In this document: piece by piece, positions 31,496-42,274 of the stretch
Numbering within the stretch: position 1 is the first letter of the stretch
Layout of the letters: every line of letters starts with the position of its first letter
Assembly (NCBI GenBank): GCA_022457065.1
Contig: JAJGBQ010000009.1
Span: 310,001-374,000 of the forward strand
Direction of reading: 5' to 3'
DNA: 64,000 nucleotides
DNA from: Curvularia sp. ZM96
Lineage: Eukaryota; Ascomycota; Dothideomycetes; Pleosporales; Pleosporaceae
Translations under genes and position numbers: made by a program
The notes under the pieces: generated by a model
Seen by the model: only the letters and a program-made list of their open reading frames with translations
What the model was told of the DNA's origin: nothing
The model's database searches: none

Positions 31496-32679
31496 TAGTG
31501 GGTTTTTCTTTATCTCTTTTATCTATTTACTTATTCTAAAAATCTAGAATAGCCGTACTCGTTCGGCAAAGGATATTATCTAGGTTATCGTGCTAAACCT
31601 ATCTAGGCCGTGTCTAGATTGCTTGCAGGTTCGCGGCTTTACTCCTGTCTAGGAATACACTTCCTCTGCAACGTTTTCTTCGCTAATTAGTACTACTACG
31701 TCTCCGCCTATATAGAGTCCTATAAGAGCCGCCTCTACACGCTGTACTGCGTAGTTAATCTATTTCTCTAGGAGCTAGAATCCGACTGCACCTAGAGTTT
31801 CTAGCATGGCTTTAACGTTATCTAGCTGCAGCAGTCGGCTCTTGATGGTGTCGTTAGCTAGTGTGAGTGCCTAGCCTATTTTTGTTGTTGTGAGTCTTAG
31901 GATATCTTGTAGAGCGAGATTATTAATCTTTGCGTATAGTGCTTTTCATATTATAAAGGGCGAAGGCTCTTTTACTCTCTATGCTGTAGATAGCTAGAAA
32001 AGAATCTGGCTATCTAGTACAGGCTTATTCGGCGGCTTATTTAGGGTTACGCTGTTTTAGTAGGTCGCTGCCGTCTTAGTTATAGCGGCGCCTCTTTCCT
32101 ACATAGGGTGGCTATTAGGGAGTTTTGCGACGTCCGCATATGTGCGTGTAGGTTTAGGCCTAGCGTCGCTCGTAGGCTAGAGGGTGGTCGTGGATAGGTA
32201 GTGGATAGAGTTAGTTAGGGTATACACCACACGTTGCTGTAGTTCTTGTGCGACTAGACGCTTAGCTGCGCTAGTGTAGTTCTCTAGGCAATAATTAATC
32301 GCGTTCGCGATAGCTGTAATAATGCTGTGTCTAGTTATGGCGGCCTCTTAGGCTGCCGTAATCTTCTCTGTAACTGCGCCCGTTACTAGTTATCTCTTAT
32401 TAGCACTATTACTAAACGATATAAGTATAGGCGCTGCTTTAGCTTGCCTATGTCTTTTTATAGTGCGTAGGTTAGCTAGGCTAGGGGTATTTAGGTCCTT
32501 AGGGCGCGTGTGCGTGACCTCTAGAGGTCGAAGTGTCTACCCTAGAGTACCTGGCACCGCCATCTCTCTGTTAGAGGGAGGGCTAGGCCTAATATAAGTT
32601 ATGAGTTGCCTTATTAGGCGCTTTAGGAGTGATTTCTAACAAAATTTGAATTGATTTGAAGGATACCATAAAATCACAA

Positions 32680-33050
32680 AGTTAGTGTTCGGTGTCGCTA
32701 GCGCGGAGAAACTGCCGGGATGCACACTCCTTACGTTAAATAGACCCTTTGAGTGTGTAGTCTTTATCTTTGCTATCTTAGCTTTCTTTCTAGCCTACTA
32801 AGCTATGTAGGAGTTTATACCATTGCGAATAAATAAGGGGGTATTAGAGGAGAGTTGATGGACGGCACTAACAGAACGAGCGATAGCGTGGTTAATAACA
32901 CGCCTCTCAGCGTCAGAGGCTAATGTACTAGAAGAGCAAGAGCTGCAAAACAGATGCACGTTAGACCTGTCCATTTATAGGCATGGTTGGTACAATCCGG
33001 GCGCCCGAAAAAAAAAGTGTCCCGTTACACCGTGCGTCCCGGCACGTAGG
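32680..33050 (+). repeat. Dispersed repeat R4, copy a
   Basis: Shares a series of blocks with 51385-51755: 'gaaactgccgg' at the start, 'ttgcgaataRaYa' in the middle, and a strictly conserved end containing gtcccgttacaccgtgcgtc and ccggcacg. A short inverted piece of its start lies at 48308-48350. It is probably a fragment of an unidentified transposon. Confidence 0.65.
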
Positions 33051-34061
33051 GATGGACATTAGTTCTCTTGTTCTATTAGCTCCACTTTGGAGTAACTAAT
33101 ACAAGAGTTACCCTCTTAGCTACTCCTCAGTAACGCAGTTCTAATCAGTAACTACTGGTTCACCGCACCCTATCACTAATCCGTGCAAACCAACCCATTG
33201 AGCCTTAACATTAGGAGCTTTATATCGTTCCTACTCAAAACCATCCTTAACAAGTCATATAAAGGGATACCTTTCGAAGAAACTCCTCCATTAATCCTCC
33301 TTATAATTTAAAGGGAACTAATGAAACCACAATAAAACACGTCACTCTCTTCGGTTTTACCCTAACCGCCCTTCTAGGCCTCGTAGTGTTACTTTTTCTG
33401 CGATAGTTCTTGATCTACGCCTGATGTATCGGGGGCTGGCTAGAGAATGTCGTGTATGGCTAGCAGCGATAAAGAAGGAGGCGAAGCGAGAGTGTATTGC
33501 TATGTGGGTCAAAATGGATTGTATGAGGCTGGGTTCGACTGCTGCCGTTGAGCCTGAGGATGTGCAACCAACTTTTCGAGAGCAATGCCGTTTCCGACGT
33601 TTCTGCACAGAGGGAACCCCACATTAGCCAGAAAAGATTAGCTAGGCTAACTATGCACGACCATGTACAGATTTTTCTTTTTGCTCCAGTCGGCTGGCTT
33701 GCCATTGGTCGCCTTCCATATCCCCACAAAATGCTAGCCTTCAGAGTTGCGGACAGCTGCACGAAAAGAGGGATTCTGTAACTTACGGCTTGACAGCTAT
33801 CACAAACTCATTTCAAAGTCTCAATTCACTTCATACTTGACTATATCCATTTCTATACACTATCATAACTGTATGATAAGTATCTAGAGAAACAAGAGGT
33901 GAGCAGCCTCCTTGATTGGCTCATATCTGTCCCACGGTGCCAACAGGCAGCTAATTTTAGAATGTTAGGGGGTCCTGCCAGTTCTCCTCTGTCGTCTCAA
34001 CTTTTTCCTACCTGCTCTGCTCAGCTGTGCCGTTCTTCTTATCCTCACCACTGTAAGTTAA
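33051..34061. other. No gene seen
   Basis: Overlapping short open frames on both strands at 33357-33781 contradict each other and match no family I recognise. The remainder is AT-rich. Confidence 0.4.
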
Positions 34062-35141
34062 TATGGACCCTGCCAGCCCCAGGTACTGGCAAATGGTCTT
34101 CCTGCAGGCGAACCGAGAACATACGTTGCTCTATTGAAACAGGACCAAGTTCCTTACTCTACTGTGTATCACCGCGTACATGGAAGGCCCTCTAAAGAAG
34201 ACAAGGCGAAAAGCCAGCAGTATCTCACCCCACCGGAAGATAGTGCTCTTGTTAAGTATATCCTGCGAATGCGTAGTCTTGGATTTCCGGTTCGAATGAA
34301 GATTCTTTGTTCACTTGCGTTAATTATAGTATTTCAGCGCTCCGCGATAGCTAGAGTAACCAAGCCTCCGAGCAAGAACTGTCCCAAAGCCTTCAAGAAA
34401 CACTATCCAGAGCTCATATCGAGAAAGTTTAAGGCAATAGACTGGAATCGTTACGACAGTACCATAGATGATAAGATTGTACACTGGTTCGAGATAATTG
34501 AAAAGGAACTAAAAGACCCAGCGATTCTGCTAGAGAATGTCTATAATATGGACGAAATTAGAGTCATGTTGAGTATGCTTGGCTCCTTCAAGGTTCTGGT
34601 CGGTAAGGACAACCGGCAAAACTACAGAGGTGCGGGCGTCAAACGGACGAAGGTGACTGCTATCGAGTGCGTGTCTGCTGATGGTAGGTCTCTTTCTTCA
34701 ACGATCGTCTGGCCAGCCACGACCTATCGAAGTAACTGGACCATCTACCCCACGCCTGGATGGCATTATGCGCACTCTGAATCTGGATACACCGACTCCA
34801 AAACCAGCCTAGAGTGGTTAAAACGTGTGTTCGGTCCCCGAATCAAAGCACAAGCCCAAGAGAGGCCACGCATTCTGATTTCCGACGGATTTGGGACGCA
34901 TGAGACGCTAGAAATATTGGGATATTGTTTCGAAAACAACATAATCTTGTGCCGTATCCCCTCCCACATCTCTCGTAAGCTCCAACCCTGCGATGTTGGG
35001 GCCTTTGGTCTACTGAAGGTAGCATACCGCGACCAAGTTGAAGAACTGTACTGAGGCGGTGCGGATACGGTTAGCAAGGGGCATTTCACGCCTCTTTATA
35101 GCACTGCGCGGGGTCAGGCGCTCACTTATGAAAGTTCATAA
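34062..35141 (+). pseudogene. Pogo/Fot-type transposase, truncated and with a nonsense codon
   Basis: The open frame runs from 34062 (just after TAA) through 35051. It encodes the end of the N-terminal DNA-binding region (PYSTVYHRVHGRPSKED), then the DDE core: first Asp in YNMDE (about 34545), second Asp in LISDGFGTHET (about 34880), third Asp in KLQPCDVGAFG (about 34980-35010). TGA at 35052-35054 replaces what should be Arg (CGA to TGA), and the frame continues (GGADTV..HFTPLYS) to 35141. The usual C-terminal tail and N-terminal helix-turn-helix are absent. It is a different family from the 20249 element. Confidence 0.85.
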
Positions 35142-35623
35142 CAAAAAGGACGTAAGCCATTTCGATTTCATTCTAAAATTTTGACTAGATTTTAGGCCTT
35201 TTATATGAATTCTCGATAGTAGGACAACTCGCCCGGTTAGTAAAAGAGCTGAAACCACAGCTCGACATGCGTTCATTAGCGTTGGGTAACTACTATTTCC
35301 AAAATCACACATGGAGGAGCTATAGCCCTTGTCTAGTCTAATGCGCCTCTGCATGCAGCCCTGCAACAAACCAGCAATGCTTGTACAGCTTGGGTTTTAT
35401 GATTCACCAGTGTGAAAAGAAATATTGTACACACAATCGGCCCCGATTAGATGAATTGTGGAATTTCCTCTGTTACACACATAGCAGGTGCTTGCTTGCT
35501 TTTCTCTTGTATAGGCACACAACTTTTAGGCTGCTAATTTTACTCAAAACATAACCAATTTCATTACTTCATAAATTACCTTACTTCTTGTGGTGAAATA
35601 TTTCCTGCCAAGGGACAGAGTAG
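35142..35623. other. No gene seen; downstream flank of the subtilase gene
   Basis: About 480 bp without coding signal. It lies 3' of the minus-strand subtilase gene and probably includes its 3' UTR. Confidence 0.5.
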
Positions 35624-37696
35624 TTAGTCCTCGTTAGGAATCAGTCTCCAAACCAAAGCATAGTTTTGTGTGTCATCCTTCAACGAAAGCTGGACGCAGG
35701 TAACGTTGATCTTGGTCTTTCCAGGGGTGATACCCTTCCACACGATTTGCTCAACGTTGTTGTTATTATCAGTGGAACTACTTGAGCCGCGATTGCCGTT
35801 TCTAGTGGAGTCGTCCGAGGCTGTGACCTGAAGGTTGAGGTTATTCTGAAGTTGGGCACCGCCGCGGTCCGTATAGACCATCGTCACTTTAAGTGTCGCA
35901 CCCTTGCGCGATGGAGGAGAGACTCGAAGCTCATTGGCAACTTCAGGATAGAGTGAATGTGACTCGGCAGTTTCCGGAATGCTAATGTAGATGGGATCAT
36001 CTTGTTCAGTATCCGTGAAGGTCCTTCCTATTCGCCATGCCCCATCCTTGCCATCTTTGTTCACCAGTGAGTTTGCAAGGTTCACAATGCCGAAGCCCTC
36101 TTTGGCGTTGTGCGAATGATGAACTGAATATGCACCGTTGATGAGGAGGGCCTTCATCAACGCTGCCGGTACCCTTTTCAGCCCAGAAGCTTCCAGAAAT
36201 TGACGAAGGCTAGCAGCGCAACCCGCAACAAGTGGCGTGGCTGTGCTTGTTCCGTATTGAAAGCAATACTGTGGGTCATCACTGGGCTCAAATCCGTTTA
36301 CCGGTAATCTCTCCGGCATTTTACTGGATTTGTTCGACAGAATAGGTGTACCTGGTGCAAGCACATCTGGCTTGATTCGTAACTCCACTGTAGGACCCCT
36401 TGAGCTGTACCATGAGACTTCAGATGGATCATTCTCGGAAAGTTTCGTCTTTGACACTTTGCCATTGATGCTTGGTCGATAGGACTCGGTGGCTCCCACA
36501 GTAAGAACATTCTTACAGGCTGAAATACCACTAATACTTGGACCATCAGTCTGCTTTCCATCGTTTCCAGCAGCGATGATGATGAGTAAGTCGGGATTGG
36601 CATGGACCAGGTCGTCTACTAACTTGCACTCATTTGCACTATAAGCTTGTTGTCCTTTTGAGAGATCGAACTTATCACTCCAGGAGTTCGAATGTATAAA
36701 GGCTCCGTATTGATTATATGGGTCCAAGAACAAACTTTTAAGTGCAGAGTCAGTAGGTACGCGCATCGGCTCCTCCATGGAATAGTATAGAGATTGCATA
36801 ACAAGAGACGCTTTCGGGGCTGTTCCCTGAATATGCTTGTAGACAGTCGCTGATGGTACTGCAGCACCCACAGCCGAGCCACACACATGTGTGCCGTGGC
36901 CGTGGACATCGTCAGTTCTGTTGTTCTGCTGCACTCGATTGATCGATAAGAGCTTTTTAATGCGGCCTTGGAAAGCGGGACTGATGTCCTGTGGATCGCC
37001 AGTATCTAAACCGGTGTCGGCAATCGCTATAGTTTGACCTTCACCCTCAAAGGGAAAGATTGTTGGTGACTCAGGGGACGGTAGAGCCTGGCAACCTAGG
37101 ATGTTGCGTGCAAAGTCGTTGCAGAGAACTTTTAATACTCTTTCATCGACAACCTTAACCACATCAAGAGCAGCTAGCTCATCGATTTTAACTGGGTCGA
37201 TCTTCAGTTTCAGAGTGTTGGTCTCTTCATCGACCTCGATAGATTCAGGTTCGGTGTTTGCCTTCTCAGCAACCAGCTGAACTACGTGGTCGAAATTCTC
37301 TTCGGTCTTTCTTTCTTGCAAGACCAAAGTAACAACTTTGTCTTGATCTTGATTCCCCCGAGATTTCAGTGACGCATGTAAATTGTCGGACACTCTGAAT
37401 TTTTCGGAATAGAAGGATATGCCGACTATAAAACTCTTCTTCTGTAGTTTTGATAGATCATCGGGCTCATAATGGCAGCGATAGGTGTCAGATCCAACGT
37501 ACTCCAGGACGCTAACTCCCTCCTCTGCCAACTCTTTCTTCTCAGCATTAGTAAGTGGACCTCTGGTTTTGATAAGGATGTAATCCGTCCCTTGGCCTTT
37601 GTCGTCCATGTCCTTGAGAGATGTCGCTGTATCTGACAACTGTACGTCTGTTGTCCTCCCATTGATGGTCAATCCTTTGATGGTGAGTTCGCTCAT
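35624..37696 (-). CDS. S8-family subtilisin-like serine protease
   Basis: Single exon, 690 aa from the Met at 37696. The open frame extends to 37810, but that extension is hydrophobic, differs in character and lies close to repeat DNA, so the downstream Met followed by a soluble-looking N-terminus is preferred. Residues 1-185 form an N-terminal region of unknown fold. The S8 domain (about 215-530) has Asp in IADTGLDTG (about 226), His in HGHGTHVCG (about 266), the oxyanion Asn in HSNSWSD and Ser in YGTSTATPLVAG (about 483). A C-terminal beta-rich P-like domain (about 550-690) resembles that of KP-43-type subtilases, including a GIVNLANSLVN-type linker. No signal peptide or classical I9 propeptide is evident from this start, so the site of action is unclear. 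It could be secreted if the longer start is used (residues 10-22 there are hydrophobic). All catalytic residues are present. Confidence 0.88.
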   Translation of the reverse strand: MSELTIKGLTINGRTTDVQLSDTATSLKDMDDKGQGTDYILIKTRGPLTNAEKKELAEEGVSVLEYVGSDTYRCHYEPDDLSKLQKKSFIVGISFYSEKFRVSDNLHASLKSRGNQDQDKVVTLVLQERKTEENFDHVVQLVAEKANTEPESIEVDEETNTLKLKIDPVKIDELAALDVVKVVDERVLKVLCNDFARNILGCQALPSPESPTIFPFEGEGQTIAIADTGLDTGDPQDISPAFQGRIKKLLSINRVQQNNRTDDVHGHGTHVCGSAVGAAVPSATVYKHIQGTAPKASLVMQSLYYSMEEPMRVPTDSALKSLFLDPYNQYGAFIHSNSWSDKFDLSKGQQAYSANECKLVDDLVHANPDLLIIIAAGNDGKQTDGPSISGISACKNVLTVGATESYRPSINGKVSKTKLSENDPSEVSWYSSRGPTVELRIKPDVLAPGTPILSNKSSKMPERLPVNGFEPSDDPQYCFQYGTSTATPLVAGCAASLRQFLEASGLKRVPAALMKALLINGAYSVHHSHNAKEGFGIVNLANSLVNKDGKDGAWRIGRTFTDTEQDDPIYISIPETAESHSLYPEVANELRVSPPSRKGATLKVTMVYTDRGGAQLQNNLNLQVTASDDSTRNGNRGSSSSTDNNNNVEQIVWKGITPGKTKINVTCVQLSLKDDTQNYALVWRLIPNED

Positions 37697-38061
37697 ATTG
37701 ATTGCAGATAGGATACCTGGAGAAATTCGTGATACTCTTTCGTGTAAAACAAACACGAACGCTAGGACAAGCGGCAGGATTGGAGTATTCGATAGATCTT
37801 CCACTCTCAATGAAGAATAACTATGAGTGTGCGGTCTTTTAGAGCATGGAGTGGACAGCTGCTAGTCAGGTAGATTTCTCTCTTCTTATGGTAAAAAGTG
37901 AATGAGCATTTTCGGTTTCCTAAGCAGACTTCACGTAGGTAGTGGCAACTAGTTCGCTAGTAATGACACCATTCCTTTGTCATTATCAAATTTACTAGTG
38001 CATATCCGACCTAAAGAGGCCGGATACCGCGGTCTAGTCCCAGACTAGACTTGACTCGTTA

Positions 38062-38350
38062 CGCAAAAAAAATTGCTTTATAAGACCTTTTCAGCTCGCC
38101 TCAGCCGCACCACCTAGAACCGCGCTGGCAGTCTACCATGATCCGTGGAATACCGCTGGCTGAAAGCAGAACCTAAGCTGTGTGCTAGTATACCATGGTT
38201 GCAATAGTGCTTTCTGATAACTTAAGAGATTTGCTTAGTAAGATCATTTTTAGCTCGCCTTAGCCGCACCGCCTAGAATCATGCCAGCTGAAAGTAGAAC
38301 TTAGGCCATGCGTTAGCGTCCCGAAGTTGCAGTAGTGCCTTTTAACAACT
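38062..38350 (+). repeat. Diverged tandem duplication, about 160 and 130 bp
   Basis: Unit 1 (38062-38222) and unit 2 (38223-38350) share the order 'agctcgccYYagccgcacc', 'cctagaa', 'gctgaaagYagaac', 'gcaRtagtgcYttYt'. Unit 2 lacks about 30 bp. The difference pattern is mainly C/T, consistent with RIP of a linked duplication. No coding function is seen. Confidence 0.65.
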
Positions 38351-38846
38351 CGTCTCGATGTCTTAGAGCTTATTCAACAACCATGGCTTAATTAGCCTGC
38401 TTAGTCATTTGGTACTAGCAGGGCTGATCGGAAAAGCAAGTACTATTTTAGCCTGAACTGACGGGCCGTTTTTAGGTTCAGTGAGGTTAATTAGGAAATA
38501 GAAAGGGTCTAATAGGATCTTAGCCATCTGTAAACTACTGTACCTAGTAAACTAAAAGTACGGCTAAATCCGGCCGGACCGTACCGATGGTTCCTGTCTG
38601 AGCTAACTACTAGCTATTCATTGCTGATCGCCTTTCAGCTTGCATGTTCCTAAAAGCGTATGCTTGGTTGATTGACCGTCATATCAGCTGAGCAGGTTTC
38701 AGCCAGTCTAGGAGTAGGCATGTCTACATAAATGGCCGTACCCAGTGACGATTTCTTGAGTTTAATCATTCAGGCCATCATCGAACAATCCCTGAATTTG
38801 CATAGCAAGAACTTCTAGGTCCTCAACAACACCACTACACTGAACA

Positions 38847-39352
38847 ATGTCTGACGTTAAACACACCGCCGGTATACCACCCCCAATGCTTCCAAAGATC
38901 GCTGTTAACCAGCTTAGGCGCCGTCCTAGCTATCACCGAAGAATCGGAAGGCCAATACACAGTCAACCAGCTCGAGCTTCAGTCTTCTACAGGCAATAAA
39001 GCTCCCTCTGGGAATGACGACATTCTCGAACTCCACTGGAGCCTCGGGCCAATTTCAGTGACGACCCTCTGCAAGAGTTTCTCTTGTTTGTAACTAATCT
39101 CATTTTTAGGTTGACGGTTACTTGAACAAGTCGACATGGGAAATTAGAGTTGTTGTTAAGGTCCTCGGTATCACGGTCGGAACCTTTGTAGGAAGCCTCA
39201 AGAATGGGGTAGCGATCAATATCAATCTTCTCGCCGCAAAGGGCCAAATCAAGTTCTACTTGAAGAACGGCAACGAACTCTGGATTCACTATGACCTCAA
39301 GATCCGCTTCGATGGCGATTTCGATGGCGACAAGAAAATCATTGGTTGGTGA
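38847..39352 (+). CDS. Small 135-aa protein of unknown family (three exons)
   Basis: Exons 38847-38871, 38918-39057 and 39110-39352, with introns of 46 and 52 nt (GTATAC..CTTAG; GTGACG..TTTTTAG with a CTAAT branch). The protein has no signal peptide. A short polar N-terminus is followed by alternating beta-type segments: LHWSLGPISVDG, then TWEIRVVVKVLG, then GTFVGSLKNGVAININLL, then a lysine/aspartate-rich end (FDGDFDGDKK). Its predicted all-beta character fits a small beta-sandwich or lectin-like fold, but I do not recognise the family. A probable broken paralogue lies at 42275-42838, beyond the carboxylesterase gene, with the matching VGxFxxxLxxNGVxxIN core and an equivalent C-terminal segment. 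The splice model rests on the continuous frame and on that similarity. Confidence 0.6.
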
Positions 39353-40050
39353 AGGTCACCTGGAGAGTAAGTACAGTAGCTACAGGGCGTTTGGTGTTAC
39401 GGTACTGCTAATATTTTACAACGAAAAAAAAACCAGCAATGGCCACACTGTATCTATTTTCTGCTAGCTGTAGTTGACCACATTCGTTAGAGAGTGCCGT
39501 AGCTCTACTAAACAAATAATTTTGTCTTTAAAGACATGGCTTTTGAATTTTGGATGTTGATCTCCATTTTAAGTTGCATCTTAACCCATACTTGAGAGAT
39601 TTACATGATGAGTAGTAATAATGTTTGGTCATATACGTTCACTGTATCGCTCAACCTCATGCCCCTCAACCTCGAAAATAATGCACTTATCACGACCACT
39701 AGCCTGACTATACATGTCCCGCTCAGACCATTCTGCTTATGGACTGCCTTGCATATATGGCTGGCTGAAAGCCATGACCTACTTCATTCAGCAACGCTAA
39801 CAGCACTGGCCAAAGCTGAGGATGCATACCCATTCATTCATCTCACCCTCAAAGCAACCTCACCCGCCCTAAGGGAGACTAGGCATTGCTTCTTGCAGCA
39901 CCCGGGGGGGGGGGGTACCAGTATCTTTTCTACTCGAGCCCACTTAAGCTGTTTAACCCCAATCTGATTTATTTCAACAGGAATCCCACACTACCATTCT
40001 TTTTCCTTCTTATCGTCTCTAGCACCCATCATAAAATCACCACGCACACA
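39353..40050. other. Intergenic, probable promoter of the carboxylesterase gene
   Basis: About 700 bp without a convincing gene. The ORF at 39605-39967 crosses a poly-G tract (39902-39914) and looks like chance. A pyrimidine-rich stretch precedes the ATG at 40051. Confidence 0.5.
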
Positions 40051-41968
40051 ATGCTAGGAATACGAACTCTCCTGGTGGCAGCATGTTCCATCACCTGGGT
40101 GAGTCCAAGCGATGTCAACCCCCAAGACTTGCCAAAGGTGACCTTTCCATATGGCACCTGGCAAGCAAACTCATTAAATCCCGATTCCAAACTGCTCACG
40201 TTTCAAAACATTCGCTTCGGCAAACCGCCAACCGGCAAGCTACGATTTCAGCGGCCTGAAGCCCCTGACACTATCCCCTCGCCTGAGAAAAAACTAATGG
40301 ACAACACGTACGGTCCCATGTGCTATCAAGTCACAACCAAGCGCTCGGGTTGTGAGCCTCCAAAACCTTCTACTAAACAGGACGAGGACTGCCTCTTCTT
40401 GGATGTCTATGTTCCTCAATCCACGTGGGATAAAGGTCAAGTTGGCCAAAAGGATACGCCCGTCGTCGTTTGGATTTTCGGCGGTGCATATGAATTCGGT
40501 GCGAAGTCAGCATTTGGGCCCAAGATACCATTCTATCAGGGCGATGGAGTTATTGCTGCTGCAAGAAACTATTCCGACGACGTAATCTTCGTGGCTGCAA
40601 ACTATCGTCTCGGAGCATTTGGATGGCTAGCAGGTACCACGGTAGAAACCCGGGCTACAGCAAATGTTGGCCTGTATGATCAGCGTCTGGTGTTTGAATG
40701 GGTTCGGGAATACATTGGTCTGTTCGGCGGCGACAAGAACCAGCTGTCAGCGTGGGGAGAATCGGCAGGTGGAGCATCCATTCTGCACCATCTAATTGCA
40801 AATGGAGACCAGCAAGATCCAATGTTCCAACGTGCGTTTGTCCAAAGTCCAGGCTTTCAATGGAAATGGGATCGGAAGGGCACGCTGAAAGAGACTTTCC
40901 AGAATTTTACGAGGCTATCAGAGTGCAAAGATGTGGGTGATTTTGACTGCCTCGTGAAGGCAGACGTGAAATTACTGCAATCAGCAAATCAGAAATTGTT
41001 TGACGAAAGCTGGGATCAAGGGTTGTTCCCGGTTGGACCATCAATCGATGGTACCTTGATCAAAGAGTTGCCCGCGACTGCGTACAAAGAAGGTGAGTAC
41101 AAGCCCCGAATATACAGCGCTCTGGATGAGTACCTTCTGATCCCGGTCACTTATAGGACGATACTGGAAAGGTCTGAAGACGCTCGCAACATCTCATGTC
41201 AGGAAAGAGGCAAACAACTTCACCCCAAATTGAGTTCAAACCGAAAGAGATTTTGACGAATTCCTCAAGCTTCTATTCCCCGATCCATCTCTCGACAGCG
41301 TGCGGGATGTAATTACGAAGCAGTACCCATCCTCAAATTACAGCGACCAAACAGAACGACTAGGCCGACTAATCTCCGACACAGCCTTCTTATGCAACAC
41401 ACGGCAGGTATATGACGCATACAGGAACCAGCTACCCGTGTACATGATGTACTACGACTTCCTATTGGGGGCTGCCATCCACGCAAGCGACTTGTTACCA
41501 ACGTTCTACATACCAATGTTTGACGTAAAAGCTTTCCTGAAAAACTACGTATGCGTCAAAAAGGGAGATACGTTGCTTGAATTCTACGCAGCCATTATGA
41601 AGCAACTAGCCCCGCTATATCAGTCGTACCTCAGTGACCTAGCTGTGTATGGGGACCCGAACCACCATCCCAAGCCGTGCCCGGACAACCAAGGAAAGCC
41701 GTGCTCCTGGACGCCAGCTCAGCCAGACACGAGTACCGGTCGGTTGGAGTCGGTGTTTCGTGTACAACAAGCCCCTTTCTTTGACCCCAATTCAACAGAC
41801 GAGTTGACTGGATCGAAGACTTGTGACTTCTGGACAAGAGTAGCGGCGAACATCAGTCTGGCGACGCGAGAGGATAGCCTGCAAAGTCTACAAAGTCTGC
41901 AACATGTATTCAAGGAGGAGGGCACACTCGGCGACCGATTTTTGGGCAGAATTAGTGAGTTTCTATAG
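40051..41968 (+). pseudogene. Type-B carboxylesterase/lipase with one internal nonsense codon
   Basis: Exon 1 is 40051-41092. An intron with GTGAGT..TTATAG (41093-41156) restores the correct frame for exon 2, 41157-41968, about 617 codons in total. Start at ATG 40051 gives a signal peptide (residues 1-19). Family features include an early NIRFGKPP block, EDCLFLDVYVP, the oxyanion region IFGGAYEFG, the nucleophile elbow GESAGG with Ser238, a Glu in SHVRKEANNF (catalytic acid region) and His in AIHASDLLP. In the spliced frame a single TGA at 41231-41233 separates ANNFTPN from VQTERDFDEFLKLLFPD; a CGA-to-TGA change would explain it. Everything else is intact, so this is a very recent pseudogene, a gene with an unrecognised splice, or a sequence error. 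It would act on extracellular esters. Confidence 0.75.
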
Positions 41969-42274
41969 ATGCTGTTTGCTTGAACCATCAGGTATGTGAG
42001 CATCTAACCAATATGAGGCGCGAACCGGGGTCCGATTCACGCCATAATAGGCTTAGCGTTAGTATTTTATATATAAATTGAGTAATTGATAACTCTTAGT
42101 TTACGAATTCTGATGCCCTATTACTGATGGGACAGTTCCAGTCACATGGCTACTTCCATGAAAACTTGAGCTGCTTATTATATGCTTTATAAATTTACAT
42201 CGAGAACACTTTGGACTATACTTATACGTAATAGTAAGATAAATGGTATATAACTAACATATATTTAAAGTATA
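41969..42274. other. No gene seen
   Basis: AT-rich 300 bp between the esterase gene and the broken paralogue of the 135-aa protein. Confidence 0.5.

Larger units (their letters stand above)
22870..32640 (-). mobile_element. LINE A: Tad1/I-like retrotransposon, minus strand, split and degenerate
   Basis: Read on the minus strand from about 32640. ORF1-like CCHC knuckles lie at 31289-31495. Reverse-transcriptase motifs follow: TIDVQGAFDALL at about 28758-28793, GSPLS near 28580, and YADN (ancestral YADD) near 28515. The RT-thumb segment 'YLRGLANTAHGPPL' runs up to 28150. The protein resumes on the other side of LINE B at 24338 (DTMRKLVIICVLPLLLYG) and leads to an RNase H domain (HTNIKGNEIADNLADAEAK, about 23385-23450). 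Without LINE B the element is about 6 kb, a normal full length. Dozens of TAG/TAA stops at Gln/Trp positions show RIP-type decay. The outer ends are approximate. Confidence 0.85.

Noticed and set aside
33357..33781. Overlapping open frames on both strands
   Set aside because: Mutually exclusive frames, none with recognisable family signal; kept as a gap.
39605..39967. 120-aa frame upstream of the carboxylesterase
   Set aside because: Runs through a poly-G tract and overlaps the esterase 5' region in another frame; no domain.
39886..40050. Upstream extension of the carboxylesterase ORF
   Set aside because: The ATG at 40051 is followed by a proper signal peptide; the extension is low-complexity and repeat-like.
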